From IMG/VR virus record IMGVR_UViG_3300047365_000080, positions 1-23,534 of that record: 23,534 nt of DNA, one strand, 5' to 3'. The stretch comes from a virus. Of the stretch, positions 1 through 8,266 are shown piece by piece. Within the stretch, counting starts at the first letter, position 1; the number at the start of each line of letters is the position of its first letter. The notes under the pieces are model-generated. The model was not told where the DNA came from. It did not search any database and saw nothing but the letters and a program-made list of their open reading frames with translations. Both the position numbers and the translations under genes were made by a program.

Positions 1-46
1 CGGTGACCTCAAAACTTATAATTGCGCCTTTTTTCTTCTTTGTCAT
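1..46 (-). CDS. Start of a structural gene, probably tape measure (partial)
   Basis: An ATG at 46-44 overlaps the stop of the frameshifted chaperone reading frame (TAATG) and opens a frame reading MTKKKKGAIISFEVT to the window edge. In phages with a G/GT chaperone pair the next gene is nearly always the tape measure protein, which sets tail length. That placement is the only reason for the call, because 15 residues are too few to recognise a family. Confidence 0.5.
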   Translation of the reverse strand, partial: MTKKKKGAIISFEVT

Positions 47-441
47 TACCTTTTCATTTTAGCTTTACGCTCTTCTGCATCTCTTTTTGCTTTTATGGAT
101 GCGTTAATCTTTTCAGAATTATAATATTCAATATGTTTCAAGAAATACAAAGACTGCTTTGAGTCTTCTATATCTAAAACGTTTAAGTAAGTTTCTAAGG
201 CTGAGTAGTCTTTTCCGAGATAGTAGCCATTCATACCATCCCATCTTTCAGATAGAAAGTCATGAAGCATAAACGCTTCTTGAACTTCCAATGGGAAAAT
301 ACTTCTATCTACAGGCATTTTGTCTGGGTCAGGTTCTTGATTTAACTGCTCACAGACAGCTAGATATTTTTCTAGGTCTATACCTGTATCTTTATAGCTT
401 CTTTTTATAAGTGCAAGTATATAATTTACTTGCTTTGCGTA
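46..441 (-). CDS. Tail assembly chaperone, frameshift (GT) extension
   Basis: This is the T-like part of a G/GT tail chaperone pair. It has no good independent start: the first in-frame ATG is at 318, but the frame is open upstream to the slippery site at 441-447, where a -1 shift joins it to the upstream chaperone. The extension is 131 residues and is charged, with a Lys/Arg/Glu-rich C-terminus ending in KAKMKR. In lambda and many siphophages the GT fusion, made at a low percentage of G, binds the tape measure protein and recruits tail tube subunits. The stop TAA at 48-46 overlaps the next ATG, as expected just before the tape measure gene. The fusion would be about 273 residues. The match rests on architecture, not on recognised sequence similarity. 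Confidence 0.75.
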   Translation of the reverse strand, partial: YAKQVNYILALIKRSYKDTGIDLEKYLAVCEQLNQEPDPDKMPVDRSIFPLEVQEAFMLHDFLSERWDGMNGYYLGKDYSALETYLNVLDIEDSKQSLYFLKHIEYYNSEKINASIKAKRDAEERKAKMKR

Positions 442-866
442 AAATTTTCCAAATCGCCTACAGTATCAGTTACCCATTGGTCAAAATCGCCTGAGTTCTT
501 CATTAATAACTCAGCATTTTCTGCTGTGTATTGAAGTTCTTCTTCGGGGTCTTGTCCACTTACATCTACCAATAGAAACTCTTCTAAGTAGTTATATTTT
601 AAACCTGTCCATCCTTTTATAATTGAACTAACGTATTCTACTAAAAATAGTTCTTCATCGAGTGAATCTTCAAAAGCTCTTGTCTTTTTGTTAAACTTTT
701 GTTTCATACATTTGTTTCTAAGTTTAACTAATTCTTCTCTACTTAAATATGTTAGGTCAACTGAAAAGCCATCATAACCTGGATAGTCAATTGATACTGT
801 CTTGCTTGGAGTTAATAAACTCTTGAGCGAAACGGGTTGTGTTTTTACTTCTTTTTGTTCTGTCAT
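426..866 (-). CDS. Tail assembly chaperone, G-like
   Basis: A 146-residue acidic protein just downstream of the major tail protein gene, the standard place for the lambda G-like chaperone. The N-terminus (KSLLTPSKTVSIDYPG) followed by LTYLSREELVKLRNKC resembles the N-terminal part of phage tail chaperones, where a short beta element precedes an all-helical domain. AGGA lies six bases before the ATG. The gene ends with a canonical slippery heptamer five codons before its stop, so most ribosomes make this short form and a few shift into the GT extension. A hairpin terminator separates it from the major tail gene, which would lower its expression relative to the tube protein. Function is inferred from position, size and the frameshift. 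Confidence 0.75.
   Translation of the reverse strand: MTEQKEVKTQPVSLKSLLTPSKTVSIDYPGYDGFSVDLTYLSREELVKLRNKCMKQKFNKKTRAFEDSLDEELFLVEYVSSIIKGWTGLKYNYLEEFLLVDVSGQDPEEELQYTAENAELLMKNSGDFDQWVTDTVGDLENFTQSK
441..447 (-). promoter_or_regulatory. Programmed -1 ribosomal frameshift site (A AAT TTT)
   Basis: On the minus strand the zero-frame codons are GAA AAT TTT ACG, giving the heptamer A AAT TTT, a textbook X XXY YYZ slippery sequence. The zero frame stops at 428-426, five codons later. The -1 frame is open from TAC at 441-439 through to the stop at 46. The site lies between two ORFs whose size and position match G and GT. I did not identify a confident downstream stimulatory structure. Confidence 0.8.
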
Positions 867-876
867 TTTTTGTCCT

Positions 877-903
877 AAAAAGTGGGAGGGAATGACCCCT
901 CCC
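877..903 (-). terminator. Intrinsic terminator after major tail protein gene
   Basis: On the minus strand a 7-bp stem GGGAGGG/CCCTCCC with a six-base loop is followed by AC and five T. It starts nine bases after the stop of the major tail gene (912) and lies upstream of the chaperone start (866). It probably acts as a partial terminator that keeps tail tube expression above that of downstream genes. Confidence 0.75.
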
Positions 904-911
904 GAGTTTTA

Positions 912-2138
912 TTAATCTACTTTATATGTTACTTTAACTTCGTTAGTTGCAGAGGCTGCTGTTGCTGATGATAAATCACTAGCTAAACCGTGGAAAGCCA
1001 CGTCTACTGATACTACATCTTCAAAACTATGAGTCGGTAACTCTAAGTGTGCTTTTGGTACATCAACTACTACTCTAGGAGTAGCTGCTGTTGAACCGCC
1101 GATTCCGAAAGCTAAATCAAAAGCGTTAGTAATAACTCCTCTTGATTCTTGAAGCTTTTCGAATAAGTCCATAGAACTATTAGAGTCTGAATTTAGATAA
1201 CAAGTAAAGTTACCTGAGACACTTCTAGTTCCAGTTACATGACCAATCGGTAGGTTTACTGTACCTAATGTTTCTGGTGTTAAATATGTGAGATTATTCT
1301 CAATTGTTATATTTCCACCTGTTAATGTTATACTATAAGCTTGGTCACTTGCGCCTAAGGAACCTAATGTCCCTGTAGATTCTGAAGCATCATAAGTTAT
1401 AGATAAATCTGTTAATTTATTTCTGATAAAGTTAGTTGTTGTACCAACTCCTTCAGCAATTAATCCTTTAGGGGCCGCAGTGTTATCAGTTGATGTATCT
1501 AATGCAGCTACTTCCTCTATTGTTTTACCATTTCCAGACCATGCGATTTGAGCAATACCTTCTATATCAAAATCAATTGATGCAGAACCTACTGAACAAT
1601 CTGATAGTTTGTAAATAGTTACGTCGCCTGAACTTGCAAATGATGTAGGTGTAGCATCTTTTGCAGCTCCTAGTACGAAGAACATGTTGAATGTTCCTAC
1701 TTGTACGTTATTGGAATTTGCAAAATCAAAAGCTAAACCGCCTGTGCCTGTTCCTGATGTGAAGTCTCCTCCACATGCTTTGTCATAGTCTTTTGCAGTT
1801 AAAGCTGCCCATAGTGGGCCTTCTACTGCAAAATGAGCATTAGCTGCGGAGTGTTCTCCACTAGCAAAAGCTGCTGCACTACCTGACTTTGTAGGTCTCA
1901 TATAAGTACTAAAGCTCCATTCTGCAGGCGCGAAAGAGTCAGTAAACATTGCTCTGCCTCTCTTACTGTATCCTGCTGAAGTTGCTGCTTCGCTTAATGT
2001 CACCTCTGAAGTATTTGTGCCTTGGCTAAAAGAAAACCCATCTAATACAGGTATCTCATACAGAGCTGTATTTGCTGTAGTGCTATCTTCTGACCATTCC
2101 ATAAATACTTTGGTATCTCTACTAAAGAAAAATGCCAT
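912..2138 (-). CDS. Major tail (tube) protein
   Basis: A 408-residue protein rich in Ser, Thr, Ala and Gly with predicted beta-rich character and no signal peptide, placed between the tail-completion gene and the chaperone pair. This is the normal place of the major tail tube protein in siphophages, and tube proteins of about 400 residues with an added surface domain are common. The start is the ATG at 2138 (MAFFFSRDTKVFMEW), with AGGAGAA upstream. The downstream hairpin terminator (877-903) fits a highly expressed structural gene. The opening motif, with an early 'DTKVFMEW' strand and then 'IPVLDGFSFSQGTNTSEVTL', resembles phage tail tube N-termini. Identity is supported by context and composition rather than a diagnostic motif. 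Confidence 0.75.
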   Translation of the reverse strand: MAFFFSRDTKVFMEWSEDSTTANTALYEIPVLDGFSFSQGTNTSEVTLSEAATSAGYSKRGRAMFTDSFAPAEWSFSTYMRPTKSGSAAAFASGEHSAANAHFAVEGPLWAALTAKDYDKACGGDFTSGTGTGGLAFDFANSNNVQVGTFNMFFVLGAAKDATPTSFASSGDVTIYKLSDCSVGSASIDFDIEGIAQIAWSGNGKTIEEVAALDTSTDNTAAPKGLIAEGVGTTTNFIRNKLTDLSITYDASESTGTLGSLGASDQAYSITLTGGNITIENNLTYLTPETLGTVNLPIGHVTGTRSVSGNFTCYLNSDSNSSMDLFEKLQESRGVITNAFDLAFGIGGSTAATPRVVVDVPKAHLELPTHSFEDVVSVDVAFHGLASDLSSATAASATNEVKVTYKVD

Positions 2139-2151
2139 TCTTTTCTCCTAA

Positions 2152-2613
2152 TTAATATCGAATCTCTAAGGTGATTTCTCCTACACCTAGAGGCTCCAAT
2201 ACGCCTTCATCTGTATCTACAGTACCAATTGTTGTTTGTACTGTATTATGAGATGTTCCTGTTGAATCATAGTATGTTAGTGGGTCGTTATCCTCTATTA
2301 CCGTTTCAACATCTTCTAACAATTCTTCGAGTGCTTCGATAACATCATTATCATCTGAAACATAACATCGAACTGTTATTCTTAAAAATCTAAATCTAAA
2401 ACCCGCTCCTTCATATTCGCGTGTTTCAGTACCTGCTCCAACATGTATTGTTGGAAATTCGTTTACTTCGTCCCAAAACTTAAGTCGTCTTTCTACACTC
2501 GCAACTGAAGTTCTAAAAGGTGCGCTACCATTTATTTCTTCTAGTTTTAAACAGAGTGCTTCAACTATGGCACGACGTCGCGTGGTATGTTTCCTTGCTA
2601 GTGTCGATTCCAT
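2152..2613 (-). CDS. Tail terminator / tail completion protein (putative)
   Basis: A 153-residue protein directly upstream of the major tail gene in transcription order. Its layout matches tail terminator proteins of the lambda gpU type and related minor tail proteins: an N-terminal helix (RAIVEALCLKLEEI), a central strand ending FPTIHVGAGTE, then 'FRFLRITVRCYVSDDNDVIEALEELLEDVETVI' and a C-terminal strand (GVGEITLEIRY). These proteins cap the tail tube and bind the head connector. The start ATG at 2613 overlaps the stop of the previous gene, which indicates translational coupling. A generic minor tail protein is the alternative. Confidence 0.6.
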   Translation of the reverse strand: MESTLARKHTTRRRAIVEALCLKLEEINGSAPFRTSVASVERRLKFWDEVNEFPTIHVGAGTETREYEGAGFRFRFLRITVRCYVSDDNDVIEALEELLEDVETVIEDNDPLTYYDSTGTSHNTVQTTIGTVDTDEGVLEPLGVGEITLEIRY

Positions 2614-4100
2614 TATTGTATCTCTATTCCGAACCTTGCTCCAACTAATGCTGTAGCTGCTTGTCTAATTGACCTTTTTATTAATCTCTCTGGGTCTCTC
2701 TGAGCTGTATACATTTTTCCTCCTGGAGCAAAAGTTTCATAAGGATTATTCATGTAACTTGCTTCAATCATTGTATTTCCACCTCTAGGCCCTTGTGTTA
2801 TATTGTCTACCCTTACTGAGTTTGCAAATCTTCCTGTTCTATATCGTAATGCAGGAGATACCATATTTCTTGCTACTGTTTGAGGTAACATTTCGTTCAA
2901 TAAAGCTTTTAGTGCCATTGGATTACTACGTCCTTCTGTTCTCATTCCCGAAGATACTCTAGGTAATCCTTTTCTTGGTGTTCTTTTTGCTGGCTTAGTA
3001 GTCTTCTTACTTTGTACCATTCCTGTATTACCTTTTTTAGGAGTTTTCATTTCTGAGAAAAGTTTTTTATTAACTTTTAGTCTCATGTCAGGGCGTGCCT
3101 TATGAGGAAATAGATTTTGTATTATAAATTTTGGTCCTTCTGCTATAACATTATCTATAACACTTGGACTTCCTCCTACTGTTAACACATCAAAAGGATG
3201 ATTTTCCATGTGTTGCTTTACAAAGTTATTTACATTTCTCTCAACTCTGTCTAGCATGGAGTTTATTGTTCTAGTTAATCTATTATCTACTCCTCTATCC
3301 CAATCTTTCATAGCATCTGTATAAGCTGCTCCTTGAAAGTTAGACCCTCTACCTAGTGCAAAACTTACTGTAATTACATTGTCTAAAACGTAACTATTTG
3401 TGCTCGGGTTTCTAGTTCTACTGTTTCTAGTAGCCAGTACTCTTATAGGGTTTCTGCTCCATCCCATTTCTATATGAATTAAATCATTAAAACTTGATAC
3501 TACTACTTCTCTTAAAGTTTCATCGGGAGTTATTTGATTTAACTCATCAATTAAAGACTCAATCTGTCTACTTGCTTTTGGCATGGCTTCTTCAACACCT
3601 ACCATTCCTAAAGTAGTCTTATCATCATCTCTATTCGGACCTCCATGGTGTCCGTGCATAGCACTTTTTATATCTCGTCTATCTGAAGCACCGATACTAA
3701 TACCTGTTTTTGCTTCGAGAGCTCTTAAGGCTTTATTTTTAGCTTCTCCTGTAGCTCTTTTTTCTTTACTACTAGCTGCTTCTCTTGTTCCTGTTGCTCT
3801 AGATACTTTAGTTACTACTACTCCACCTTTGCCAAATGGAGTTGATATATGAAAAGGTTCATTACTTTTTTTAAATTCTTTTCTAAGAGTTTGATTAAAA
3901 GCTGCTCTCATTGTGTTTGCATGCTTTCTTTCCTCTACAGGAATGTTTGCTTTAACCATAGCAAACTCACACCATTCTTCTATGTACTTTTTATCATATA
4001 CATAGGATTCTATCATATTTTGGCTTAATTCTTTTCTAGTTTTTCTTTCTGTAGATTGAATAATATTTAGTATTTCTGCTTTTAATTGTCGTATTGCCAT
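2613..4100 (-). CDS. Neck / tail-completion structural protein (putative)
   Basis: A 495-residue basic protein between the gp6-like head-tail connector and the tail terminator. The C-terminal quarter contains 'ALRYRTGRFANSVRVDNI' and 'MIEASYMNNPYETFAPGG', patterns I associate with HK97 gp10-like head-tail joining and virion morphogenesis proteins. The N-terminal 360 residues are unfamiliar and include Lys/Arg-rich linkers (around residues 100-120 and 350-375) and a His/Gly/Asp stretch near residue 150. The protein is longer than a typical gp10-like protein (about 110-150 residues), so it may be that domain with a large N-terminal addition. Start and stop overlap both neighbours (ATG at 4100, stop at 2613), so it is translated in a coupled series. 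Confidence 0.5.
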   Translation of the reverse strand: MAIRQLKAEILNIIQSTERKTRKELSQNMIESYVYDKKYIEEWCEFAMVKANIPVEERKHANTMRAAFNQTLRKEFKKSNEPFHISTPFGKGGVVVTKVSRATGTREAASSKEKRATGEAKNKALRALEAKTGISIGASDRRDIKSAMHGHHGGPNRDDDKTTLGMVGVEEAMPKASRQIESLIDELNQITPDETLREVVVSSFNDLIHIEMGWSRNPIRVLATRNSRTRNPSTNSYVLDNVITVSFALGRGSNFQGAAYTDAMKDWDRGVDNRLTRTINSMLDRVERNVNNFVKQHMENHPFDVLTVGGSPSVIDNVIAEGPKFIIQNLFPHKARPDMRLKVNKKLFSEMKTPKKGNTGMVQSKKTTKPAKRTPRKGLPRVSSGMRTEGRSNPMALKALLNEMLPQTVARNMVSPALRYRTGRFANSVRVDNITQGPRGGNTMIEASYMNNPYETFAPGGKMYTAQRDPERLIKRSIRQAATALVGARFGIEIQ

Positions 4101-4696
4101 TAAATAACAACTTTATACAAATCAAGTACTCTTTTGATATGGTCTGGAAAATCAGTACTATTTCTAATTCCAGCAGTCCCTTGATTCTGTAACTGAGCGC
4201 CACCTAGAGTTCTTCTTTCTTTATGCTCGTCTTTCATGTAATAATTTACTAAGTCGAACAGAGCTAGTTGTAAATCTTTTGGAGTACTTGCGTAACCTGC
4301 CTTATATGTGATTTTAACAGCACCTACACCTTTCTTCCAACTTATTGGATTACCAGTTGTATTAGTTCTTATAATAGCATCGGCTTCTTGGTCTATATAA
4401 TACTCATATTTAGTTGTAAGTAATTCTTGATAATCATCTGAATAACTTGTTCTTTCTTCCACTTTATTAATTGATACTAACGGACTCTCGCTGACTATTA
4501 TCGTTGATGTGTAGTTATCCTCAATTGTAAAAGTTTCTACTTTATTTGTACTGTAGTAATCAAGAAATGATACTCCACAGTATTTTTTAACTAAATCAGA
4601 TATTTGAGGTACAATTATTGCAAGACGGTCGTCGTCTTTCTCGCCTCTTAGGCCTTCTGCGTCTTTGTATTCATTTACTGTAATTAAATCTGCCAT
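4100..4696 (-). CDS. Head-tail connector protein, gp6-like
   Basis: A 198-residue protein matching the layout of the HK97 gp6 / SPP1 gp15 head-tail connector family: an N-terminal helical part (ITVNEYKDAEGL, DDRLAIIVPQISDLVKKYCG), a middle beta region describing epitope-like strands (ESPLVSINKVEE...TTKYEYYIDQEADAII), and a C-terminal 'VKITYKAGYASTPKDLQLALFDLVNYY' that is very typical. These proteins form a ring beneath the portal and prepare the head for tail joining. The gene follows the capsid gene after a terminator and precedes the neck genes, which agrees with the role. The stop at 4100 touches the next ATG. Confidence 0.85.
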   Translation of the reverse strand: MADLITVNEYKDAEGLRGEKDDDRLAIIVPQISDLVKKYCGVSFLDYYSTNKVETFTIEDNYTSTIIVSESPLVSINKVEERTSYSDDYQELLTTKYEYYIDQEADAIIRTNTTGNPISWKKGVGAVKITYKAGYASTPKDLQLALFDLVNYYMKDEHKERRTLGGAQLQNQGTAGIRNSTDFPDHIKRVLDLYKVVI

Positions 4697-4700
4697 AGTT

Positions 4701-4729
4701 AAAAAGTGGTGGGTTTAAGGTAACCCACC
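4701..4729 (-). terminator. Intrinsic terminator after the capsid gene
   Basis: On the minus strand an 8-bp stem GGTGGGTT/AACCCACC with a six-base loop is followed by AC and five T. It lies between the capsid stop (4748) and the connector start (4696). It has the same AC-TTTTT tail as the terminator at 877-903. Partial termination here would raise capsid dosage relative to neck and tail genes. Confidence 0.8.
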
Positions 4730-4747
4730 AAAACCTTATTGCTAATA

Positions 4748-6802
4748 TTAGTCAGCTTTATACATCCAACCCCACTTAGAAGTTGCACCGTCGATTAGGT
4801 CGGTAAAACCTATTCTTTGAGAAGCCACTAGGACTCTTCTTTGGTTTGCTACTTCGTAGTCTGATTCAATAGTAACGCCTCTTAATCTTGGCATTACATA
4901 GTTTCTTGGGTTAACTGCGATAGCTCCAAATTTAGCTACTGCTGGAGTAGCGAACTCGTCACACATTAAGACTCTAGAGCCATAAACCTGTCCGATTTCA
5001 CCATTTAGCTTAGTAGCCATGTCGCCAACTAGGTTAGCGTCTTGGAATTCTGCATCTTCTAATAATTCATAGTAAGACCTTTGTGAAACAATATATATTA
5101 CTTCACTTGGGTTTATACCATATTTACCCATATTCTTTCTCATTTCAAGTAAGTCAGTTGCTACAATTTTATCAGAAGCAAAAGCTGTACCTGATTGTGT
5201 GTAGTCTGAATCATTTCTTGCTAAGTGTAAAAGACCTTCAAAAGCTGCACCTGAAGTACCATAAGCACCATCAGCATCGTCACCAGCTAGGACAGCATTC
5301 TCTATGCCTCTAGCGTGTGCTCTCACCATTGATTCTCTAATTAAAGGAAGAATCGGTAAGATTGCATCTTCTTCAGTTTCATTACCTAAGTAAGATTGTG
5401 AGATTAATTTTTTGGTTGAAAGAGTTCTTTCAGTCATGTCTACGCCACCTGCTGAACCAGGGTTATAAGCGTCTCCTCTTTCCTGTAAGTTACCATGTGG
5501 TGAAGAACCACTAGCTGTTTGTCCTGCTGCAAATTCAGCATAACCAGCATCTGGTAGGATTGGGATAATCATGTTAGCAGAAGTCATAGCGATTTCTCTA
5601 AATAGAGGTGCTAAGACTAATTCATTTTGAATATCTCTTTCGATTTGTGTTGATACGATTTGCTCAAAGTCTGCTGAAGAAACGCCAACACCACTATGTG
5701 CGTTAACTTTTTCCATTACACCTTTTGCATAATCACTGTTCCATCCTTTACCAGTAGCTAAACCAGCAAATTTTGCATCAATGATATCATTCTCGTAAGC
5801 TTTTTTCCAGTCGCCTTGACCTTGTCTGTCGTTGAAAATTCTTTTTGATTCTCTGATTGACATGATTTCTTCTGATTTCTCAGCTAGTTGCTTCTCTAAT
5901 CCGTCCACAACTGTTTTTAAGTCTTCATGTTGCTCAGAAACTCTTTTTTCTACGTCATTCATAAGTCTCTCAGCGCCTGTTAAGCCAGCTTCGATAATAG
6001 TTTTTTGCTCGTCCTGTTTTGCTTCTTGAACAGCCTTTTCATTAGCCTCTACTTCAGCTTGCTTTTCAGCCTGCTCTTGTAGTGCTTTTTCCTCTGCTGC
6101 TTTTTGCTCGGCTTGTTTCATTGCTATTTTAGCTGCAGTATCCTCTGCAACTTTTTTCGCAAATGCTTCCAAGTCGATTGAAGTTTCAGGAGATTTTTTC
6201 TCTTCTGACATATCAGTCTCCGTTGATGAGGATTTCTCCTCGCTTGGCTGCTCAATTTTAACAGCGTCTGCTGCTGCGGTTGAGTTAGCCTGTAATATTT
6301 CTTTTTGGTACTTTCTGTATTCATCCATACTATCAAATGACTTGCTTAGTCCAAAGGTTGCCCCTTGGTTGCAAGGTACTGATACTACAGAAACTTCAAA
6401 AAGTTCCGCGTCTTTAATTTTGAATCCATCACTCTCAGTTAGATATTCAGAATCTTTACATCTGAATCCGACTGAAAATGCTCCCAGGACTCCATCTTTC
6501 ACTAAATGAGTAATGTCACCTGCGGCTTTTGATATCTTTGCGGTGATATCTAAACCTTTATCTGTGACTTCTAAACCAGTTGCTCTACCGATAGGTTTGT
6601 TGTAGTCGTGGTTAAAAAGAATGATTGGATTACTTTTGAAGTTTTCCAATCCGCCTTTTGTCCATGCCTCGCTTTCGATTATATCTCCAGCTCTATCTAG
6701 TGCATTTGTACTTGCAGAACCTTTGATGTTTATTCCACCATCTTCGGTTTCGCCTAGTGATTTAAAAGTACTCGTCCAATGATAAATTTTGTTACTTGAC
6801 AT
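4748..6802 (-). CDS. Prohead protease-major capsid fusion protein
   Basis: A 684-residue polyprotein. Residues 1-155 are a U35/S78-type HK97 prohead protease: 'ASTNALDRAGDIIESEAW', the catalytic His in FNHDYNKPIG (H65), the catalytic Ser in LGAFSVGFR (S110) and the acidic strand DAELFEVSVVSVPCN (E133-E136). Residues about 200-320 are a Lys/Glu/Ala/Gln-rich coiled coil, a scaffolding delta domain. Residues about 325-684 are an HK97-fold major capsid protein, with an N-arm, a long P-domain-like stretch and the C-terminal 'GWMYKAD'. HK97 encodes protease and capsid separately, but fused versions occur in some siphophages and are presumably matured by self-cleavage between scaffold and capsid. 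The start overlaps the previous gene by 11 bases. A strong terminator follows. Confidence 0.92.
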   Translation of the reverse strand: MSSNKIYHWTSTFKSLGETEDGGINIKGSASTNALDRAGDIIESEAWTKGGLENFKSNPIILFNHDYNKPIGRATGLEVTDKGLDITAKISKAAGDITHLVKDGVLGAFSVGFRCKDSEYLTESDGFKIKDAELFEVSVVSVPCNQGATFGLSKSFDSMDEYRKYQKEILQANSTAAADAVKIEQPSEEKSSSTETDMSEEKKSPETSIDLEAFAKKVAEDTAAKIAMKQAEQKAAEEKALQEQAEKQAEVEANEKAVQEAKQDEQKTIIEAGLTGAERLMNDVEKRVSEQHEDLKTVVDGLEKQLAEKSEEIMSIRESKRIFNDRQGQGDWKKAYENDIIDAKFAGLATGKGWNSDYAKGVMEKVNAHSGVGVSSADFEQIVSTQIERDIQNELVLAPLFREIAMTSANMIIPILPDAGYAEFAAGQTASGSSPHGNLQERGDAYNPGSAGGVDMTERTLSTKKLISQSYLGNETEEDAILPILPLIRESMVRAHARGIENAVLAGDDADGAYGTSGAAFEGLLHLARNDSDYTQSGTAFASDKIVATDLLEMRKNMGKYGINPSEVIYIVSQRSYYELLEDAEFQDANLVGDMATKLNGEIGQVYGSRVLMCDEFATPAVAKFGAIAVNPRNYVMPRLRGVTIESDYEVANQRRVLVASQRIGFTDLIDGATSKWGWMYKAD

Positions 6803-7055
6803 CCTTTTTCTCCTTCTTAACAGTTTTCTTAGGAGCTGGTTTTTTAACTACCTTTTCTACTGCTGCTACTTGGACAGGGTGTCTTTTCTTCATAGCAGAT
6901 AATACTCTATTCCAAGAACCAAATGCTCTTCTAAGCAAATAGTCTTTAACAGGTACATCATTACCATGAGATTTATATTCAGGTAAATCCATTACTTCAA
7001 CGCCTTTTTCGGCCATGAAATCGGATAAAACCTTTATCATCTTGTCTTTTGTCAT
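6792..7055 (-). CDS. Small basic protein with HNR-like motif
   Basis: An 87-residue protein between portal and protease-capsid genes. Residues 1-58 read as a helical unit ending 'LLRRAFGSWNRVLSAMKKRHP'. The FGSWNRVLSA pattern recalls the homing-endonuclease-associated repeat (HNR), a short helical DNA-binding module. The C-terminus is a Lys/Pro/Val-rich tail (KKPAPKKTVKKEKK), likely disordered and nucleic-acid binding. It starts two bases after the portal stop and overlaps the capsid gene by 11 bases, so it is co-translated with head genes. A head-associated DNA-binding protein is possible. I do not know a characterised homologue. Confidence 0.55.
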   Translation of the reverse strand: MTKDKMIKVLSDFMAEKGVEVMDLPEYKSHGNDVPVKDYLLRRAFGSWNRVLSAMKKRHPVQVAAVEKVVKKPAPKKTVKKEKKDVK

Positions 7056-7057
7056 AA

Positions 7058-8266
7058 TTATTCTTCCTCGCTTGGCGGAGTTTCTTCCGGCCTGCCACCT
7101 TCTTCTGGGTTTGTGGCTGAACCTGCGATATTCGCAGGAACTCTTGGTGTATCAAACCCTTCAATAGTCTCAAGTCTTAACGCCTCCCTTGCTTCATTCG
7201 GTGTCATTATACCTGTGTTGACAAGTGTGGCGTAATAGCCTGCTTGGTCTCTTAACTCTGGTTGTAAAGCAGGTATACCTGATACATTTTCATCAAGTTT
7301 GAAACCGAAATATCTCTCGAAAGCATACGCTATTTTGTTAATAATAGGTAGTATGGTTTCTAAATAATATAGACGGTGGTTAGGCCTTAAGTTGGCATTA
7401 TTACCACTATCCATTAATATTGGTGGAACTCCTATTGCTTTTAGAATTATTTTTTCGTTAGAAGCTATTGCTTCTTGGAAGTCTAAATCTTTGAAGTTAA
7501 CTTCAGTTAGGTTTTCCACTGTTAATCCGCCATCTAAAAATAGCGGTCTTCTACCACCTGACTGAGGATTGTATCTTGCAACCCAAGCCTGTAACATTCT
7601 TTCTTTAATTTTCTCTGAAAGAGTGTTTGGTGACTTTAAAACTAGTCCTGGAACTGCTCCATTTTTAAAGAAGTTGTCCTGAAACCTTCTCATGCTACCC
7701 ATTAATTGCATAGTTCTGAGTGCAGGTTTTAATCTAGGTACTCCTCTATAAATAGAACGGAAACTGTTTTCTTTAATATGAATTATTTCTGATGGCTTAT
7801 AATCAATAGAGTTGTCATAAGTATATTTTTCAACATACTGTTTGTCATCACTATATATGGTTACATGCTCTGCTGGAAGATGATACAGATGTGCACCATC
7901 AAAGTAGACAAATATATTTCCATCAATTAGTAAGTCAATTATCAGATTTCTTTTAAATGTACTTACGTCTTGAAATGGATTTGGTTCACTATTTAGTAAT
8001 AAATCTACTCTACTTCTTCGTATGTTCTTTACAATAGGAGACGTTCCTATAATCTTATCGCCAATATCGAAAGGTACTTCAGCAGTATCGTCAACTACCA
8101 TGTTGACTGCTCTGTTTACTATCTCGATAGTTTCGTAAGCATTTCTATAACTTATCTGATGCTCACGACTTTCAATGGTCATGCCCTCGTTTCTAGCAAT
8201 AACATATTGAGCAGGATTATCTTTTTCCTCTCTATCTATTCCTAAAAATCTATCATACCATGCCAT
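7058..8266 (-). CDS. Portal protein, HK97 family
   Basis: About 402 residues. Recognisable portal features include 'IEIVNRAVNMVVDDTAEVPFDI', the stem/clip region around 'IIHIKENSFRSIYRGVPRLKPAL', 'NFFKNGAVPGLVLKSPNTLSEK', and the conserved crown-proximal 'ANLRPNHRLYYLETILPIINKIAYAFER'. The ring forms the DNA entry vertex and docks the terminase. I place the start at the ATG at 8266 (MAWYDRFLG). The reading frame continues upstream only to a TTG at 8287 with no ribosome-binding advantage. The start overlaps the end of the HNH gene by 14 bases. The Pro/Glu-rich C-terminus (EEGGRPEETPPSEEE) is common in portals. Confidence 0.92.
   Translation of the reverse strand: MAWYDRFLGIDREEKDNPAQYVIARNEGMTIESREHQISYRNAYETIEIVNRAVNMVVDDTAEVPFDIGDKIIGTSPIVKNIRRSRVDLLLNSEPNPFQDVSTFKRNLIIDLLIDGNIFVYFDGAHLYHLPAEHVTIYSDDKQYVEKYTYDNSIDYKPSEIIHIKENSFRSIYRGVPRLKPALRTMQLMGSMRRFQDNFFKNGAVPGLVLKSPNTLSEKIKERMLQAWVARYNPQSGGRRPLFLDGGLTVENLTEVNFKDLDFQEAIASNEKIILKAIGVPPILMDSGNNANLRPNHRLYYLETILPIINKIAYAFERYFGFKLDENVSGIPALQPELRDQAGYYATLVNTGIMTPNEAREALRLETIEGFDTPRVPANIAGSATNPEEGGRPEETPPSEEE

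Noticed and set aside
3583-3852. Plus-strand hydrophobic 89-residue frame
   Set aside because: Opposite-strand shadow of the neck-protein gene; no promoter or ribosome site.
6124-6336. Gln/Lys-rich 70-residue frame inside the protease-capsid gene
   Set aside because: A shadow of the coiled-coil scaffold repeats in another frame.
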